From: Terriglobia bacterium
GTDB lineage: Bacteria; Acidobacteriota; Terriglobia; Terriglobales; Acidobacteriaceae
Direction of reading: 5' to 3'
Length of the DNA stretch: 64,000 bases
NCBI GenBank assembly: GCA_020073385.1
Contig: JAIQFH010000002.1
Location: 221,295 to 285,294 of the forward strand
The translations under genes and the position numbers were made by a program. The notes beneath the pieces were generated by a model. That model saw nothing but the letters and a program-made list of their open reading frames with translations. It searched no databases and was not told the DNA's origin. Shown here one piece after another: positions 50,044 to 57,746 of the stretch (position 1 is its first letter; each line of letters begins with the position of its first letter).

Positions 50044-50217
50044 GTAGTGCAAGAGCGCCGCGTTAGCGGGTTTAGTGGAAGAGCGGGGTTCTAGTGGAAG
50101 AGCGGGTTCTTTAGTGGAAGAGCGGGTTCTTTAGTGGAAGAGCGGGTTCTTAGTGGAAGAGCGGCGCTTTAGCGCCGCGTTAGACGCACTCTAAAATCTG
50201 GGCTTTAGCCCCTGAGG
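50044..50217. repeat. Tandem ~20-bp repeats (ttagtggaagagcgggttct) plus dispersed repeat copy 3
   Basis: About six units of TTAGTGGAAGAGCGGGTTCT occur with a 20-21 bp period (50044-50165). Two hairpin forms follow, GGCGCTTTAGCGCC (50163-50176) and GGGCTTTAGCCCCTGAGGG (50200-50218). The last part matches 44325-44345. The repeats lie between tsaD and a response regulator and have no open frame of note. There is no unique spacer series, so this is not a CRISPR. Confidence 0.8.
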
Positions 50218-50223
50218 GTAGCC

Positions 50224-50613
50224 CTACTTCCCGTTCGCCTGTCCGCGGCTCTTCGGTTCCATCACCGACTCCAGAGCCGCATCCAGCTGCGCATCTACAT
50301 TGATATCCTTGTAGATCACAAAGTCCGCACGCTCATCCGGTTCGCACGAACCATTCGCTTTGCTCGTGATGACAATGATCGGGACTCGGCAGGTCTCCTC
50401 TTTGCTCTTCAGCGCCGTGATGAACTCACTGCCCGACATCTTCGGCATGCGCATGTCCGTCACGACTAGATCGGCCCGCACGCGTGCCAACACTTCCACG
50501 GCCTCAGCACCGTTTACCGCAGCCTCGACGGCAAAGCCGCGCGATTCGAGGAAGCGGCATATGCTGTACCGGATCAGCATCGAATCGTCGACGACGAGGG
50601 CGATCTTCGACAT
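50224..50613 (-). CDS. Stand-alone response regulator receiver
   Basis: This is a 129-residue single-domain receiver: VVDDSMLIRYSICRFLESRG (D8/D9), phospho-acceptor D52 in ADLVVTDMRMPKMSGSEF, Thr/Ser in IIVITSK, and K in IYKDINV. There is no output domain, so it works like CheY or SpoOF by binding or phosphotransfer. ATG 50613 (MSKIALVVDD) is chosen; upstream codons are not conserved. No kinase lies adjacent. Its start faces a short gap to the small zinc-ribbon gene. Confidence 0.85.
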   Translation of the reverse strand: MSKIALVVDDSMLIRYSICRFLESRGFAVEAAVNGAEAVEVLARVRADLVVTDMRMPKMSGSEFITALKSKEETCRVPIIVITSKANGSCEPDERADFVIYKDINVDAQLDAALESVMEPKSRGQANGK

Positions 50614-50734
50614 ATGCAGAGTAAAGAGGCGGACCAGTCCCAGCGCACCCCTTTGTCGGAAAGTAGCAGGCACAGTTCAGCAAGAACAACAAGAAACCCG
50701 GCGGGAACGTTACATCAGTCACCGCGGGGAAGAT

Positions 50735-50926
50735 TCAGATTTCGGGATCCTGAATCCGGTCCTCGATATTCATGTCCTTGAATTCGCTGGACTCGAAGAT
50801 TTCGCCGCACTCTTTGCACTCGACGAATTCCGACTCCTCGTCGCGGCTCACAATCTGTACACGTGGATGCTTGCAGGGTTGCTTCATGCTCACATTCGGA
50901 GGAGGGACAGGCGACTTTGCGGTCAT
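50735..50926 (-). CDS. Small zinc-ribbon-like hypothetical protein
   Basis: This is a 63-residue acidic protein with C18-K-H-P and V-E-C-K-E-C-G-E-I-F (C37/C40), which could bind one zinc through Cys/His. The rest, FESSEFKDMNIEDRIQDPEI, is charged. It could be a small nucleic-acid- or protein-binding factor; no family recognised. An alternative start is ATG 50887 (MKQPCKHPR). It is upstream of the receiver gene on the same strand, across 120 bases. Confidence 0.5.
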   Translation of the reverse strand: MTAKSPVPPPNVSMKQPCKHPRVQIVSRDEESEFVECKECGEIFESSEFKDMNIEDRIQDPEI

Positions 50927-51170
50927 GTTATCCGGATAGTCCCGAAGGTTCAGGGGCAGTTTTGCGCCGGAATTTTGGGTATTGTAGAACGGCCTAAGGT
51001 CTTGTCAAGCCCCCTTCTGTCGCTCTGTTGTGAATTCGTAACAGATTACCTAGCTGGGGCGCAGAAGTTGGCCGCGCCAATTTGCGACCGTTTTCGTCGC
51101 ATGAGATCAACCCATTCAGCCAAAAGTACTTACCATTAGACTCCTCTTCCCAACCATTCCCTGCTTCGAC

Positions 51171-51234
51171 TTGCTCCCGATTCCTGGGTGACGTACAATG
51201 AATGGCGACGGAATTAGTCGGATTTATATCCGAC
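51171..51234 (+). promoter_or_regulatory. Promoter and palindromic operator of the isc operon
   Basis: TTGCTC (51171-51176) and TACAAT (51194-51199) are 17 bases apart. The expected start is near 51206. Just downstream lies a perfect palindrome, GTCGGAT-TTAT-ATCCGAC (51217-51234), suited to binding an Rrf2/IscR-type dimer and blocking transcription. It lies in the leader of the iscR-like gene, so autoregulation is likely. The 50927-51170 stretch before it shows no other feature. Confidence 0.6.
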
Positions 51235-51266
51235 CAGACTGGTCGTGTTTACTGGGGACCAAGCCT

Positions 51267-51725
51267 CTGCTGAAACTGACAAAAAAAGCCGACTACGCGC
51301 TCATGGCGATGAAGCATCTCGCCGAGCGCTCTAGCGAGGGTTCCCGCAGCGCTAAGGATGTATCCGATGCCTATGGCATCCCACCCGAGGCGCTGGCCAA
51401 GATTCTGCAGCGGCTGGCGAAGGCGGGCTTGCTCCAGTCGCAGCACGGCACCAATGGCGGATACACGCTAGCCCGCCCGGCGCACACGATATCGGCCTTT
51501 GAGGTCATCCAGGCGATCGATGGTCCGCTGTTCATCACTTCCTGCGTCACCACGCGCGGGGAGTGTGACCAGACGGATCGCTGTAATATCCGCGAGCCAC
51601 TGCGCAAGGTCAACGAAAGCATCGAGGCGGTGTTGAAGCGAATCAAGATCTCGCACATGCGAGAGGAGCCGGAAGAGGTTGGCTCGGCGATTCCAAAGGC
51701 CAAGGAATTGGTCACGATCACCTGA
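51267..51725 (+). CDS. iscR: Rrf2/IscR-type iron-sulfur transcription regulator
   Basis: This is a roughly 152-residue winged-helix regulator: KLTKKADYALMAMKHLAERS, recognition helix EALAKILQRLAKAGLLQSQHG, wing GGYTLARP, and Cys ligands in CVTTRGECDQTDRC (C-x6-C-x5-C) for a [2Fe-2S] cluster. It senses cluster supply and controls the isc operon that follows. The only upstream ATG (51198) lies inside the promoter, before the expected transcription start. The start is therefore probably CTG 51267 or 51270, nine bases after GGGGA. The C-terminal extension is longer than in other Rrf2 proteins. Confidence 0.85.
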   Translation: MLKLTKKADYALMAMKHLAERSSEGSRSAKDVSDAYGIPPEALAKILQRLAKAGLLQSQHGTNGGYTLARPAHTISAFEVIQAIDGPLFITSCVTTRGECDQTDRCNIREPLRKVNESIEAVLKRIKISHMREEPEEVGSAIPKAKELVTIT

Positions 51726-51787
51726 GCCCCCAGGAATTTGAAGTCGTCCAACGAAAGAAACGACGTTAAAGAGCAGGAGAGCAATCA

Positions 51788-53071
51788 ATGAGCACGGATG
51801 TAAAGATCCCCCAGGCCGACACGCAGGCGCACAGCACCAATGGTAAGGGTGTGAAGCTGCCCATCTACATGGACAACCACGCCACCACACCGATGGACCC
51901 GCGTGTCCTCGAAGAGATGCTGCCCTACTTCATGGAGAAGTTCGGCAACGCTGCCAGCCGCAATCACTCCTTTGGATGGGCCGCAGAAGAAGGCGTCGAA
52001 ACAGCGCGTGAGCGCATCGCCAAGCTGGTCGGCGCGACCACAAAAGAGATTATCTTCACCTCCGGCGCCACCGAGAGCGACAACCTCGCCATCAAGGGCG
52101 TGGCCGAGATGTATCGCGAGAAGGGCAACCACATCATCACTGCGGTGACCGAGCACAAGGCCGTGCTCGACACCTGCAAGCGCCTCGAAAAGTATGGGTA
52201 CCGCGTCACCTATATGCCCGTGCAGAAAGACGGGCTGGTCGATCTCGACGACCTGAAGCGTGCTATGGACGACAAGACCATCCTGGTGACGATCATGTAC
52301 GCCAATAACGAGATTGGCGTGATCCAGCCGGTGGTTGAGATTGGCAAGCTCTGCCACGAACGCGGCGTGATCTTCCACACGGACGCAACTCAGGCGATCG
52401 GTAAGGTTCCCGTCGATGTGGTCAAGCAGAACATCGACCTGGCATCCATCTCCGGCCACAAGATGTACGGCCCCAAGGGCGTGGGCGCGTTGTACGTTCG
52501 ACGCAAGAATCCGCGGGTGCAGCTTTCCGCCATCATCGACGGCGGTGGACACGAGCGCGGCATGCGCTCGGGCACTCTCAATGTTCCCGGCATCGTCGGT
52601 CTGGGTAAGGCATGCGCGATCGCCCAGGAAGAAATGCCGCAGGAATCTTGTCGATTGGCTGGCCTCCGCAACCGCCTCCGCGACCGCATCATGGGACGCC
52701 TGGATGAGGTCTACATCAACGGCTCCATGGACCACCGCCTCCCCGGCAACCTGAACATCAGCTTCGCCTACGTCGAGGGCGAGTCGCTGCTCATGGGCAT
52801 CAACGATATCGCGGTTTCCAGCGGATCGGCGTGCACCTCTGCGACGCTTGAGCCATCTTATGTATTGAAGGCTCTGGGCACGGGTGATGACCTAGCCCAC
52901 AGCTCGATCCGCTTCGGCATCGGCCGCTTCAACACCGAGGCCGAGGTCGATTACGTAGCCGACCGCGTCATCGAGACGGTTGAGCGCCTGCGCGAACTCT
53001 CTCCGCTCTACGAGATGGCGAAAGAAGGCATCAACCTGAAAGACGTAAAGTGGGCAGGAGAAGCGCACTAA
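51788..53071 (+). CDS. iscS: Cysteine desulfurase
   Basis: This 427-residue PLP enzyme takes sulfur from cysteine as a persulfide for cluster assembly. It shows [34 protein letters not shown]123 in VTEHKAVL, the PLP lysine K225 in [12 protein letters not shown], and catalytic C349 in [17 protein letters not shown]. The first 24 residues are a non-conserved extension compared with the 404-residue Escherichia coli protein. It follows the regulator by 62 bases and is separated from iscU by a repeat-filled gap of 194 bases. Confidence 0.96.
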   Translation: MSTDVKIPQADTQAHSTNGKGVKLPIYMDNHATTPMDPRVLEEMLPYFMEKFGNAASRNHSFGWAAEEGVETARERIAKLVGATTKEIIFTSGATESDNLAIKGVAEMYREKGNHIITAVTEHKAVLDTCKRLEKYGYRVTYMPVQKDGLVDLDDLKRAMDDKTILVTIMYANNEIGVIQPVVEIGKLCHERGVIFHTDATQAIGKVPVDVVKQNIDLASISGHKMYGPKGVGALYVRRKNPRVQLSAIIDGGGHERGMRSGTLNVPGIVGLGKACAIAQEEMPQESCRLAGLRNRLRDRIMGRLDEVYINGSMDHRLPGNLNISFAYVEGESLLMGINDIAVSSGSACTSATLEPSYVLKALGTGDDLAHSSIRFGIGRFNTEAEVDYVADRVIETVERLRELSPLYEMAKEGINLKDVKWAGEAH

Positions 53072-53099
53072 GAAAGCGGTAGGGCGACGGTTCTAGCTG

Positions 53100-53250
53100 T
53101 GCCCTCGGTAGTGCGAAATCTAGTGTCTGGGATAGCACGCCGCCAGCCGCGAAGCGGCGAAAGAATGCAGCCTACGGCGCAAGCCGTGGGTAGAAGTTGA
53201 AAAAAGGTTTTAGCCCCGAAGGGGCGAAAGATAGCGACCGGCACAATCAA
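53100..53250. repeat. Repeat-filled gap between iscS and iscU
   Basis: CCTACGGCGCAAGCCGTGGG (near 53171) and TTTTAGCCCCGAAGGGGCGA AAG (53208-53230) are hairpins, in the style of acidobacterial intergenic repeats (ggctttagcccc family). They may act as mRNA processing or stability elements inside the operon. Confidence 0.55.
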
Positions 53251-53265
53251 GCTTAGGAGAACCAA

Positions 53266-53679
53266 ATGTCATACAGTGACAAAGTGATCGATCACTACAA
53301 CCACCCCCGCAACGTAGGCTCGATGGACAAGTCGAGCACCGACGTGGGCACCGGACTGGTCGGCGCACCCGAGTGCGGCGACGTCATGAAGTTGCAGATC
53401 AAGGTAAACCCACAGACCAACGTCATTGAAGACGCCAAGTTCAAGACCTTCGGCTGCGGCTCCGCGATCGCCTCTTCGTCGCTGGCCACCGAGTGGGTGA
53501 AGGGCAAGACAGTCGACGAGGCCCTCGCCATCAAGAACATGGATATCGTGAAGGAACTCTCGCTTCCTCCGGTAAAGATCCACTGTTCAGTATTGGCCGA
53601 AGACGCCATCCGGGCCGCCATCGGCGATTGGAAGAAGAAGCAGGAAACCGGCAAGCCGGTAGCCGCCGAAGCGAAGTAG
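53266..53679 (+). CDS. iscU: Iron-sulfur cluster assembly scaffold
   Basis: This is a 137-residue scaffold on which [2Fe-2S] and [4Fe-4S] clusters are built. It shows C37 and D39 in APECGDVMKLQI, C64 in FKTFGCGSAIASSS, and H106/C107 in VKIHCSVLAEDA. The L-P-P-V-K motif (100-104) is the docking site for the HscA chaperone, so delivery by HscA/HscB is expected. The start follows TTAGGAGAACCAA. The tail is slightly long. It is the natural partner of iscS. Confidence 0.96.
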   Translation: MSYSDKVIDHYNHPRNVGSMDKSSTDVGTGLVGAPECGDVMKLQIKVNPQTNVIEDAKFKTFGCGSAIASSSLATEWVKGKTVDEALAIKNMDIVKELSLPPVKIHCSVLAEDAIRAAIGDWKKKQETGKPVAAEAK

Positions 53680-53683
53680 TTGT

Positions 53684-53754
53684 GAGCTTCGAGCGGCGAG
53701 CCCCGAGCTAGTGCTCGGATTGCTCGAAGCTCGTAACTCGAAGCTCGACGCTGA
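53684..53754. repeat. gagcttcgagc palindromic repeat between iscU and iscA
   Basis: GAGCTTCGAGC and GCTCGAAGCTC (53684-53694 and 53722-53733) form a perfect inverted repeat that encloses CCGAGCTAGTGCTCGG. AACTCGAAGCTCGA follows, as a direct partial copy. It lies inside the isc operon. Confidence 0.6.
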
Positions 53755-53756
53755 TT

Positions 53757-54131
53757 ATGACGACTGCAACCGAAAACGCGACCCCGCAAGCCACTGCCAA
53801 GGGCGTCACGGTCACCGAAAAGGCGATCGCGAAGATCCGTAGCGCGATGGCCAAGGAGGGCATCTCGCCCGAGCAGGGCGGCTTGCGCCTCGGTGTCCAG
53901 GGCGGCGGATGTTCCGGCTTGAGCTATAACATCCGCTTCGACACACAGCCGCGGGAACGAGATCGCATCTTCCAGTTCGGCGATGTGCGGGTATTTGTAG
54001 ATCCAAAGTCGTTCATCTACCTGCACGGCATGATTCTGGACTATCAGGAAACGCTGATGCAGCAGGGATTCGTTTTCGTAAATCCGCAGGCGACAAAATC
54101 CTGCGGCTGCGGAACATCTTTCTCGGCCTGA
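53757..54131 (+). CDS. iscA: Iron-sulfur assembly A-type carrier
   Basis: This 124-residue A-type protein carries iron or clusters to targets. The fold shows GLRLGVQGGGCSGLSYNI (C52) and NPQATKSCGCGTSFSA with C116 and C118, the three ligand cysteines. The N-terminal 15 residues are Ala/Thr-rich and non-conserved. It lies within the operon between iscU and hscB, with hairpin repeats on each side. Confidence 0.95.
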   Translation: MTTATENATPQATAKGVTVTEKAIAKIRSAMAKEGISPEQGGLRLGVQGGGCSGLSYNIRFDTQPRERDRIFQFGDVRVFVDPKSFIYLHGMILDYQETLMQQGFVFVNPQATKSCGCGTSFSA

Positions 54132-54153
54132 CGCCTGGCCGGCACCTGTGTGG

Positions 54154-54173
54154 CGCGGGCACTCTTGCCCGCG
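54154..54173. repeat. Hairpin CGCGGGCA-CTCT-TGCCCGCG between iscA and hscB
   Basis: A perfect 8-bp stem with a CTCT loop. There is no T-tract, so it is not a terminator; cgcgggcactcttgcccgcg is a common word in acidobacterial gaps. It could shape mRNA processing in the operon. Confidence 0.55.
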
Positions 54174-54239
54174 ACTATGTGCGCCACCGGAAAAAATGGC
54201 TGAGTAAGCAGGCGCTCTGCCCTGCACAAGGATTAGAAC

Positions 54240-55001
54240 GTGACCACAAAGTCGACCCTAACCGCGATTGGCTCCAAGCCGCTACCCGACGACACGCATT
54301 CGTGCTGGTCGTGCGGAGACATGCGCGCCGCGCATTTCTGTGCCTCTTGCGGAAAGGTCCAGCCCCCTTCCCCGGTGGACTACTTCACATTCTTCGGCAT
54401 GCCTCCCAAACTGAACCTCGACGTCGCGGCACTGGAAAAGGATTTCTATGATCTCAGCCGTCGGCTGCATCCGGATCTAAACGCCCGTGCCGGCAGCCAA
54501 GAACAGGAATGGAGCCTCGAACAAAGCTCTCTGCTCAATGATGCCTATCGCACGCTCCGTGACCCCATCAAGCGAACCGAATACTTGCTTCACCTGGAAG
54601 GCGTCGCTTTGGAAGAACAGTCCAAGGCGGCCACCGAGCGGGCCCGCGCAACCGGAGAAGTAAAGAAGCAGATCGTTCCGCCGGATCTTCTTGAAGAAGT
54701 CTTCGAACTCAACATGCAGCTTGAAGAACTTCGCATGAACAAGAAGATGGGAGAAGACGACCCGAACCTGACGAAGGAAATCGCCGGCCACAAGATCGCT
54801 CTGGAAGCCAAGCATGACGCGTTATTGCAGGAACTGCAAACTTACTGGACCGACTGGGACAGTCTCATCGAGCGCAACCACGGATCGAAAGCCCCAGCCG
54901 AAGAACGCGCCAAGATCACCGCCAAGATGGTGGACGTGCTGAACCGCCGCAACTACATCCGCAATCTGGTCAGGGATGTGAATGCAGCGCTGGAGGAGTG
55001 A
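54240..55001 (+). CDS. hscB: Fe-S co-chaperone HscB with N-terminal zinc ribbon
   Basis: This is a 253-residue J-protein that delivers IscU to HscA. Residues 22-37 hold C22/C25 and C34/C37 ([19 protein letters not shown]), a small zinc ribbon like the one in eukaryotic HSC20 but absent from Escherichia coli HscB (171 residues). The J-domain follows ([15 protein letters not shown], with H-P-D at 77-79 and [22 protein letters not shown]). The helical bundle that binds IscU (about 125-250) completes it. The GTG 54240 start has weak ribosome-binding signals; translation may depend on upstream reading. Confidence 0.9.
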   Translation: MTTKSTLTAIGSKPLPDDTHSCWSCGDMRAAHFCASCGKVQPPSPVDYFTFFGMPPKLNLDVAALEKDFYDLSRRLHPDLNARAGSQEQEWSLEQSSLLNDAYRTLRDPIKRTEYLLHLEGVALEEQSKAATERARATGEVKKQIVPPDLLEEVFELNMQLEELRMNKKMGEDDPNLTKEIAGHKIALEAKHDALLQELQTYWTDWDSLIERNHGSKAPAEERAKITAKMVDVLNRRNYIRNLVRDVNAALEE

Positions 55002-55002
55002 G

Positions 55003-55078
55003 CTGAAAGTAAGAAGTCAGAATGAAGAAGTTAACGCGAACCACTTCTGCATTCTGACTTCTGACTTCTGCATTTTAA
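55003..55078. repeat. agaagtcagaat / attctgacttct inverted repeats before hscA
   Basis: AAGAAGTCAGAATGAAGAAG and CTTCTGCATTCTGACTTCTG ACTTCTGCATT form an interrupted inverted repeat immediately before the hscA ATG. It is of the same style as other intergenic word repeats (44411, 4931). Confidence 0.6.
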
Positions 55079-55080
55079 CT

Positions 55081-56982
55081 ATGAGTTCAGATCATATCGT
55101 CGGCATCGACCTCGGCACCACCAACTCGCTGGTGGCCTTCATGCAGGGGGAAACCCCTGTCGTGATCCCGGGCGACGACGGCTCCAACCTGGTTCCCTCC
55201 GTCGTTGCGCTCGGCGAGAGCAGTCAGCCGATTATCGGCAACTCTGCTCGCCGATACCTGATCGAAACCCCCGAGCGCGCCGTCTACTCCATCAAACGCC
55301 TCATGGGACGCGGCATCGAAGACATTCAGGAAGAATTGAAGCTGTTCCCTTTCCGCCTCGCCGAAGATCTCCAGCCCGGAGAAGTGCTCCGCATTAAACT
55401 CGGCAATCACACGTCCACACCGCCCGAAATCTCAGCCCTGATTCTCCGCCAGCTGAAGCGCAACGCAGAACGCTACTTCGGCGCACCGGTGACCAAAGCG
55501 GTGATCACCGTTCCTGCATACTTCAACGATGCCCAGCGCCAGGCCACCAAAGACGCCGGCCGCATCGCCGGCCTCGAAGTCCTCCGCCTGGTCAACGAGC
55601 CAACCGCCGCGTCTCTCGCCTACGGCCTCGACAAAAAACAAAACGGCATCGTCGCCGTCTATGATCTCGGCGGCGGCACCTTCGACATTTCGATTCTCAA
55701 ACTCCACGATGGAATCTTCGAAGTCATCGCCACCAACGGCGACACGCACCTCGGCGGCGACGACATCGACAACTTGCTGATCACCATCGCCCTGGACGAC
55801 ATTCGCGGTGATCTCGGCGTCGATCTCCGCCGCAACGCCGAAGCAGTGCAAGCCATTCGCAAAGCGGTAATCGAAGCAAAGATCGCGCTATCATCCCAGC
55901 CTTCGGTCAAGCTCGACATCGAACTCCCTCAAGGCAAGCGTTACCGGCGCGAGATCACGCGCGAGCAGTTCGAGCAACTGATCCAGCCCATCATCGATCG
56001 CACCGTCGGGCCCTGCAAGCAGGCCTTTAAAGATGCCAACCTTAAGCCCGAACAGATTGATGAAGTTGTCCTCGTCGGCGGCTCCACGCGCATCCCGAAA
56101 GTTCGCGCACTGGTAAAAGAGATGTTCTGCCGCGAGCCGCACACCGACCTCAATCCCGACGAAGTCGTCGCCCTCGGCGCCGCCGTTCAAGCCAACATCC
56201 TCGGCGGAGGCTCACTGGCCACCGAGAACATGCTCCTGCTCGATGTCACTCCGCTCTCGCTAGGCATCGAGGTCGCCGGAGGCGTCACCGACAAGATCAT
56301 CCTTCGCAATTCGACAATCCCCGCTTCGGCCACCCAGTTCTACACCACGCAGATCGACGGCCAGGCCAATGTCGCAATCCATGTCCTGCAAGGCGAACGC
56401 GAACTCGCTAAAGACTGCCGCTCGCTTGCTCGCTTCGATCTCAAAGGCATTCCCCCGATGGCCGCCGGCATCCCGCGCGTCGAGGTGAAATTCCTGATCG
56501 ATGCCAACGGCATCCTCAACGTCTCCGCACGCGAGCAGCGCAGCGGCAAGCAAGCCGAAATTCAAGTGCAGCCGAGCTACGGCCTGACCGACGAGCAAGT
56601 CGAAGGCATGATTCTCGATTCCTTTGACAACGCCGAAGAAGATTTCCGCAAGCGCCAGTTGATCGAAGCGCGCAACGAAACCGAGACTATTCTCGCCGCA
56701 CTCGAAAAAGGCAAGAAAAGCCCGGCCTGGGGACAACTTACAACCGACGAGAAAAAGCAGATCGCCAAGATGGAGAAAGCCTTGGCCGCGGTCAACAAAG
56801 AAGACGATTACCAGGCGATCCGCAAAGCCATCGACGCTCTGAACCAGGGCACAACGCGCTTAGCTGAGCTCATGATGGACACTGCAGTCTCAAGCGCCCT
56901 GAAAGGCAAAACCATGGACGAGACCGACCTGGGCGAAGGCACCACCGCACCTCATCCCATGGCAAAAGCAGAATTCAAGTAA
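55081..56982 (+). CDS. hscA: Fe-S chaperone HscA (DnaK family)
   Basis: This is a 633-residue Hsp70-type ATPase that releases clusters from IscU. It shows the DnaK-like [84 protein letters not shown] and the hinge [18 protein letters not shown]. The substrate-binding domain follows, with the helical lid. The lack of a long DnaK tail and the context (after hscB, before fdx) indicate HscA rather than DnaK. The ATG 55081 start sits right after the tract of inverted repeats. Confidence 0.94.
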   Translation: MSSDHIVGIDLGTTNSLVAFMQGETPVVIPGDDGSNLVPSVVALGESSQPIIGNSARRYLIETPERAVYSIKRLMGRGIEDIQEELKLFPFRLAEDLQPGEVLRIKLGNHTSTPPEISALILRQLKRNAERYFGAPVTKAVITVPAYFNDAQRQATKDAGRIAGLEVLRLVNEPTAASLAYGLDKKQNGIVAVYDLGGGTFDISILKLHDGIFEVIATNGDTHLGGDDIDNLLITIALDDIRGDLGVDLRRNAEAVQAIRKAVIEAKIALSSQPSVKLDIELPQGKRYRREITREQFEQLIQPIIDRTVGPCKQAFKDANLKPEQIDEVVLVGGSTRIPKVRALVKEMFCREPHTDLNPDEVVALGAAVQANILGGGSLATENMLLLDVTPLSLGIEVAGGVTDKIILRNSTIPASATQFYTTQIDGQANVAIHVLQGERELAKDCRSLARFDLKGIPPMAAGIPRVEVKFLIDANGILNVSAREQRSGKQAEIQVQPSYGLTDEQVEGMILDSFDNAEEDFRKRQLIEARNETETILAALEKGKKSPAWGQLTTDEKKQIAKMEKALAAVNKEDDYQAIRKAIDALNQGTTRLAELMMDTAVSSALKGKTMDETDLGEGTTAPHPMAKAEFK

Positions 56983-56985
56983 CAC

Positions 56986-57020
56986 TGTGCACCTCTGTGC
57001 CCTCTGTGGCGAAGGGTTTT
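56986..57020. repeat. Dispersed repeat, ctctgtgccctctgtgg type (copy 5)
   Basis: CTGTGCACCTCTGTGCCCTC TGTGGCGAAGGGTTTTGAG belongs to the cctctgtgg version of the ccttcgtg family (compare 61485-61550). Confidence 0.55.
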
Positions 57021-57069
57021 GAGACCGCCCCAGAGAAGCAGAGGAAAGCGCAGAAAGACCAGGAGCACC

Positions 57070-57483
57070 ATGGCAGACGAAAAAACAAAAGGCGCGGGAA
57101 CCGCCACCGAAGAGGCCCCCGGCGAAAACACGGTTCAGATCACCTTCCTCCCCGAAGGCAAAACTGTCACCTTCGAGCACGGCAAGTTGCCTTATGAAGA
57201 TCACGGCAAGGAAGAATCCATCCTCGACATCGCCCTGAATTTCGGCATCCCGCTCGACCACGCCTGCGGCGGCAATTGCGCCTGCACCACCTGTCATGTC
57301 TGGGTGAAAGAAGGCGCCCAGAATCTTTCCGAGATGGACGACGACGAAGCCGACCGCCTGGACATGGCCGCCGATCTCCAGCTAAACTCGCGCCTCGGCT
57401 GCCAGGCGCAGATCAACAAGCCCGGCAAAGTCGTCGTAGAAATCCCCGCATGGAACCGCAATTACGTTTCTGAGGAGCACTGA
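57070..57483 (+). CDS. fdx: 2Fe-2S ferredoxin of the isc operon
   Basis: This is a 137-residue adrenodoxin-type ferredoxin that supplies electrons for cluster assembly. Cluster ligands are C66, C72, C75 (DHACGGNCACTTCHVWV; C-x5-C-x2-C) and C111 (RLGCQAQI). The first 20 residues (Ala/Glu/Thr-rich) are a non-conserved extension. It follows hscA as in proteobacterial isc operons and precedes iscX by two bases. ATG 57070 lies after GGAGCACC. Confidence 0.95.
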   Translation: MADEKTKGAGTATEEAPGENTVQITFLPEGKTVTFEHGKLPYEDHGKEESILDIALNFGIPLDHACGGNCACTTCHVWVKEGAQNLSEMDDDEADRLDMAADLQLNSRLGCQAQINKPGKVVVEIPAWNRNYVSEEH

Positions 57484-57485
57484 GC

Positions 57486-57707
57486 ATGGCCAAGCAACTG
57501 ACTTGGGACGACGCCGAAGACCTCGGCATCCAACTCTCCGAAGCTCACCCCGACCTCGATCCGCTAACGGTCCGCTTCACCGACCTGCATCGCTATGTGA
57601 CCGAACTACCCGATTTCGGCGGCGACCCCAAAGCCTCCAACGAAGGCAAGCTGGAAGCCATTCAAATGGCCTGGCACGAGGAGTACCAGGACCGCACCCA
57701 AGCCTGA
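57486..57707 (+). CDS. iscX: Iron-sulfur assembly protein IscX
   Basis: This 73-residue acidic protein regulates IscS and can bind iron. It has the standard LTWDDAEDLGIQLSEAHPDL, VRFTDLHRYVTELPDF and NEGKLEAIQMAWHEEY motifs. It is the last gene of the operon, two bases after fdx, with AGGAGCACTGAGC as the ribosome-binding region inside the fdx end. Length equals that of known IscX (about 65-70). Confidence 0.95.
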   Translation: MAKQLTWDDAEDLGIQLSEAHPDLDPLTVRFTDLHRYVTELPDFGGDPKASNEGKLEAIQMAWHEEYQDRTQA

Positions 57708-57711
57708 GTTG

Positions 57712-57746
57712 TTTTCCTTCGTGTACCTTCGTGCCCTTAGTGGTTA
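57712..57746. repeat. Dispersed ccttcgtg repeat (copy 6)
   Basis: TTTTCCTTCGTGTACCTTCG TGCCCTTAGTGGTTAATGG lies between the convergent iscX and glycosidase ends. Confidence 0.7.

Noticed and set aside
50044..50170. CRISPR-like array
   Set aside because: Units are contiguous 20-21 bp copies without unique spacers, and no cas gene is nearby.
55432..55851. Minus-strand frames opposite hscA
   Set aside because: Val/Asp/Gly-rich antisense shadows of a conserved chaperone gene.
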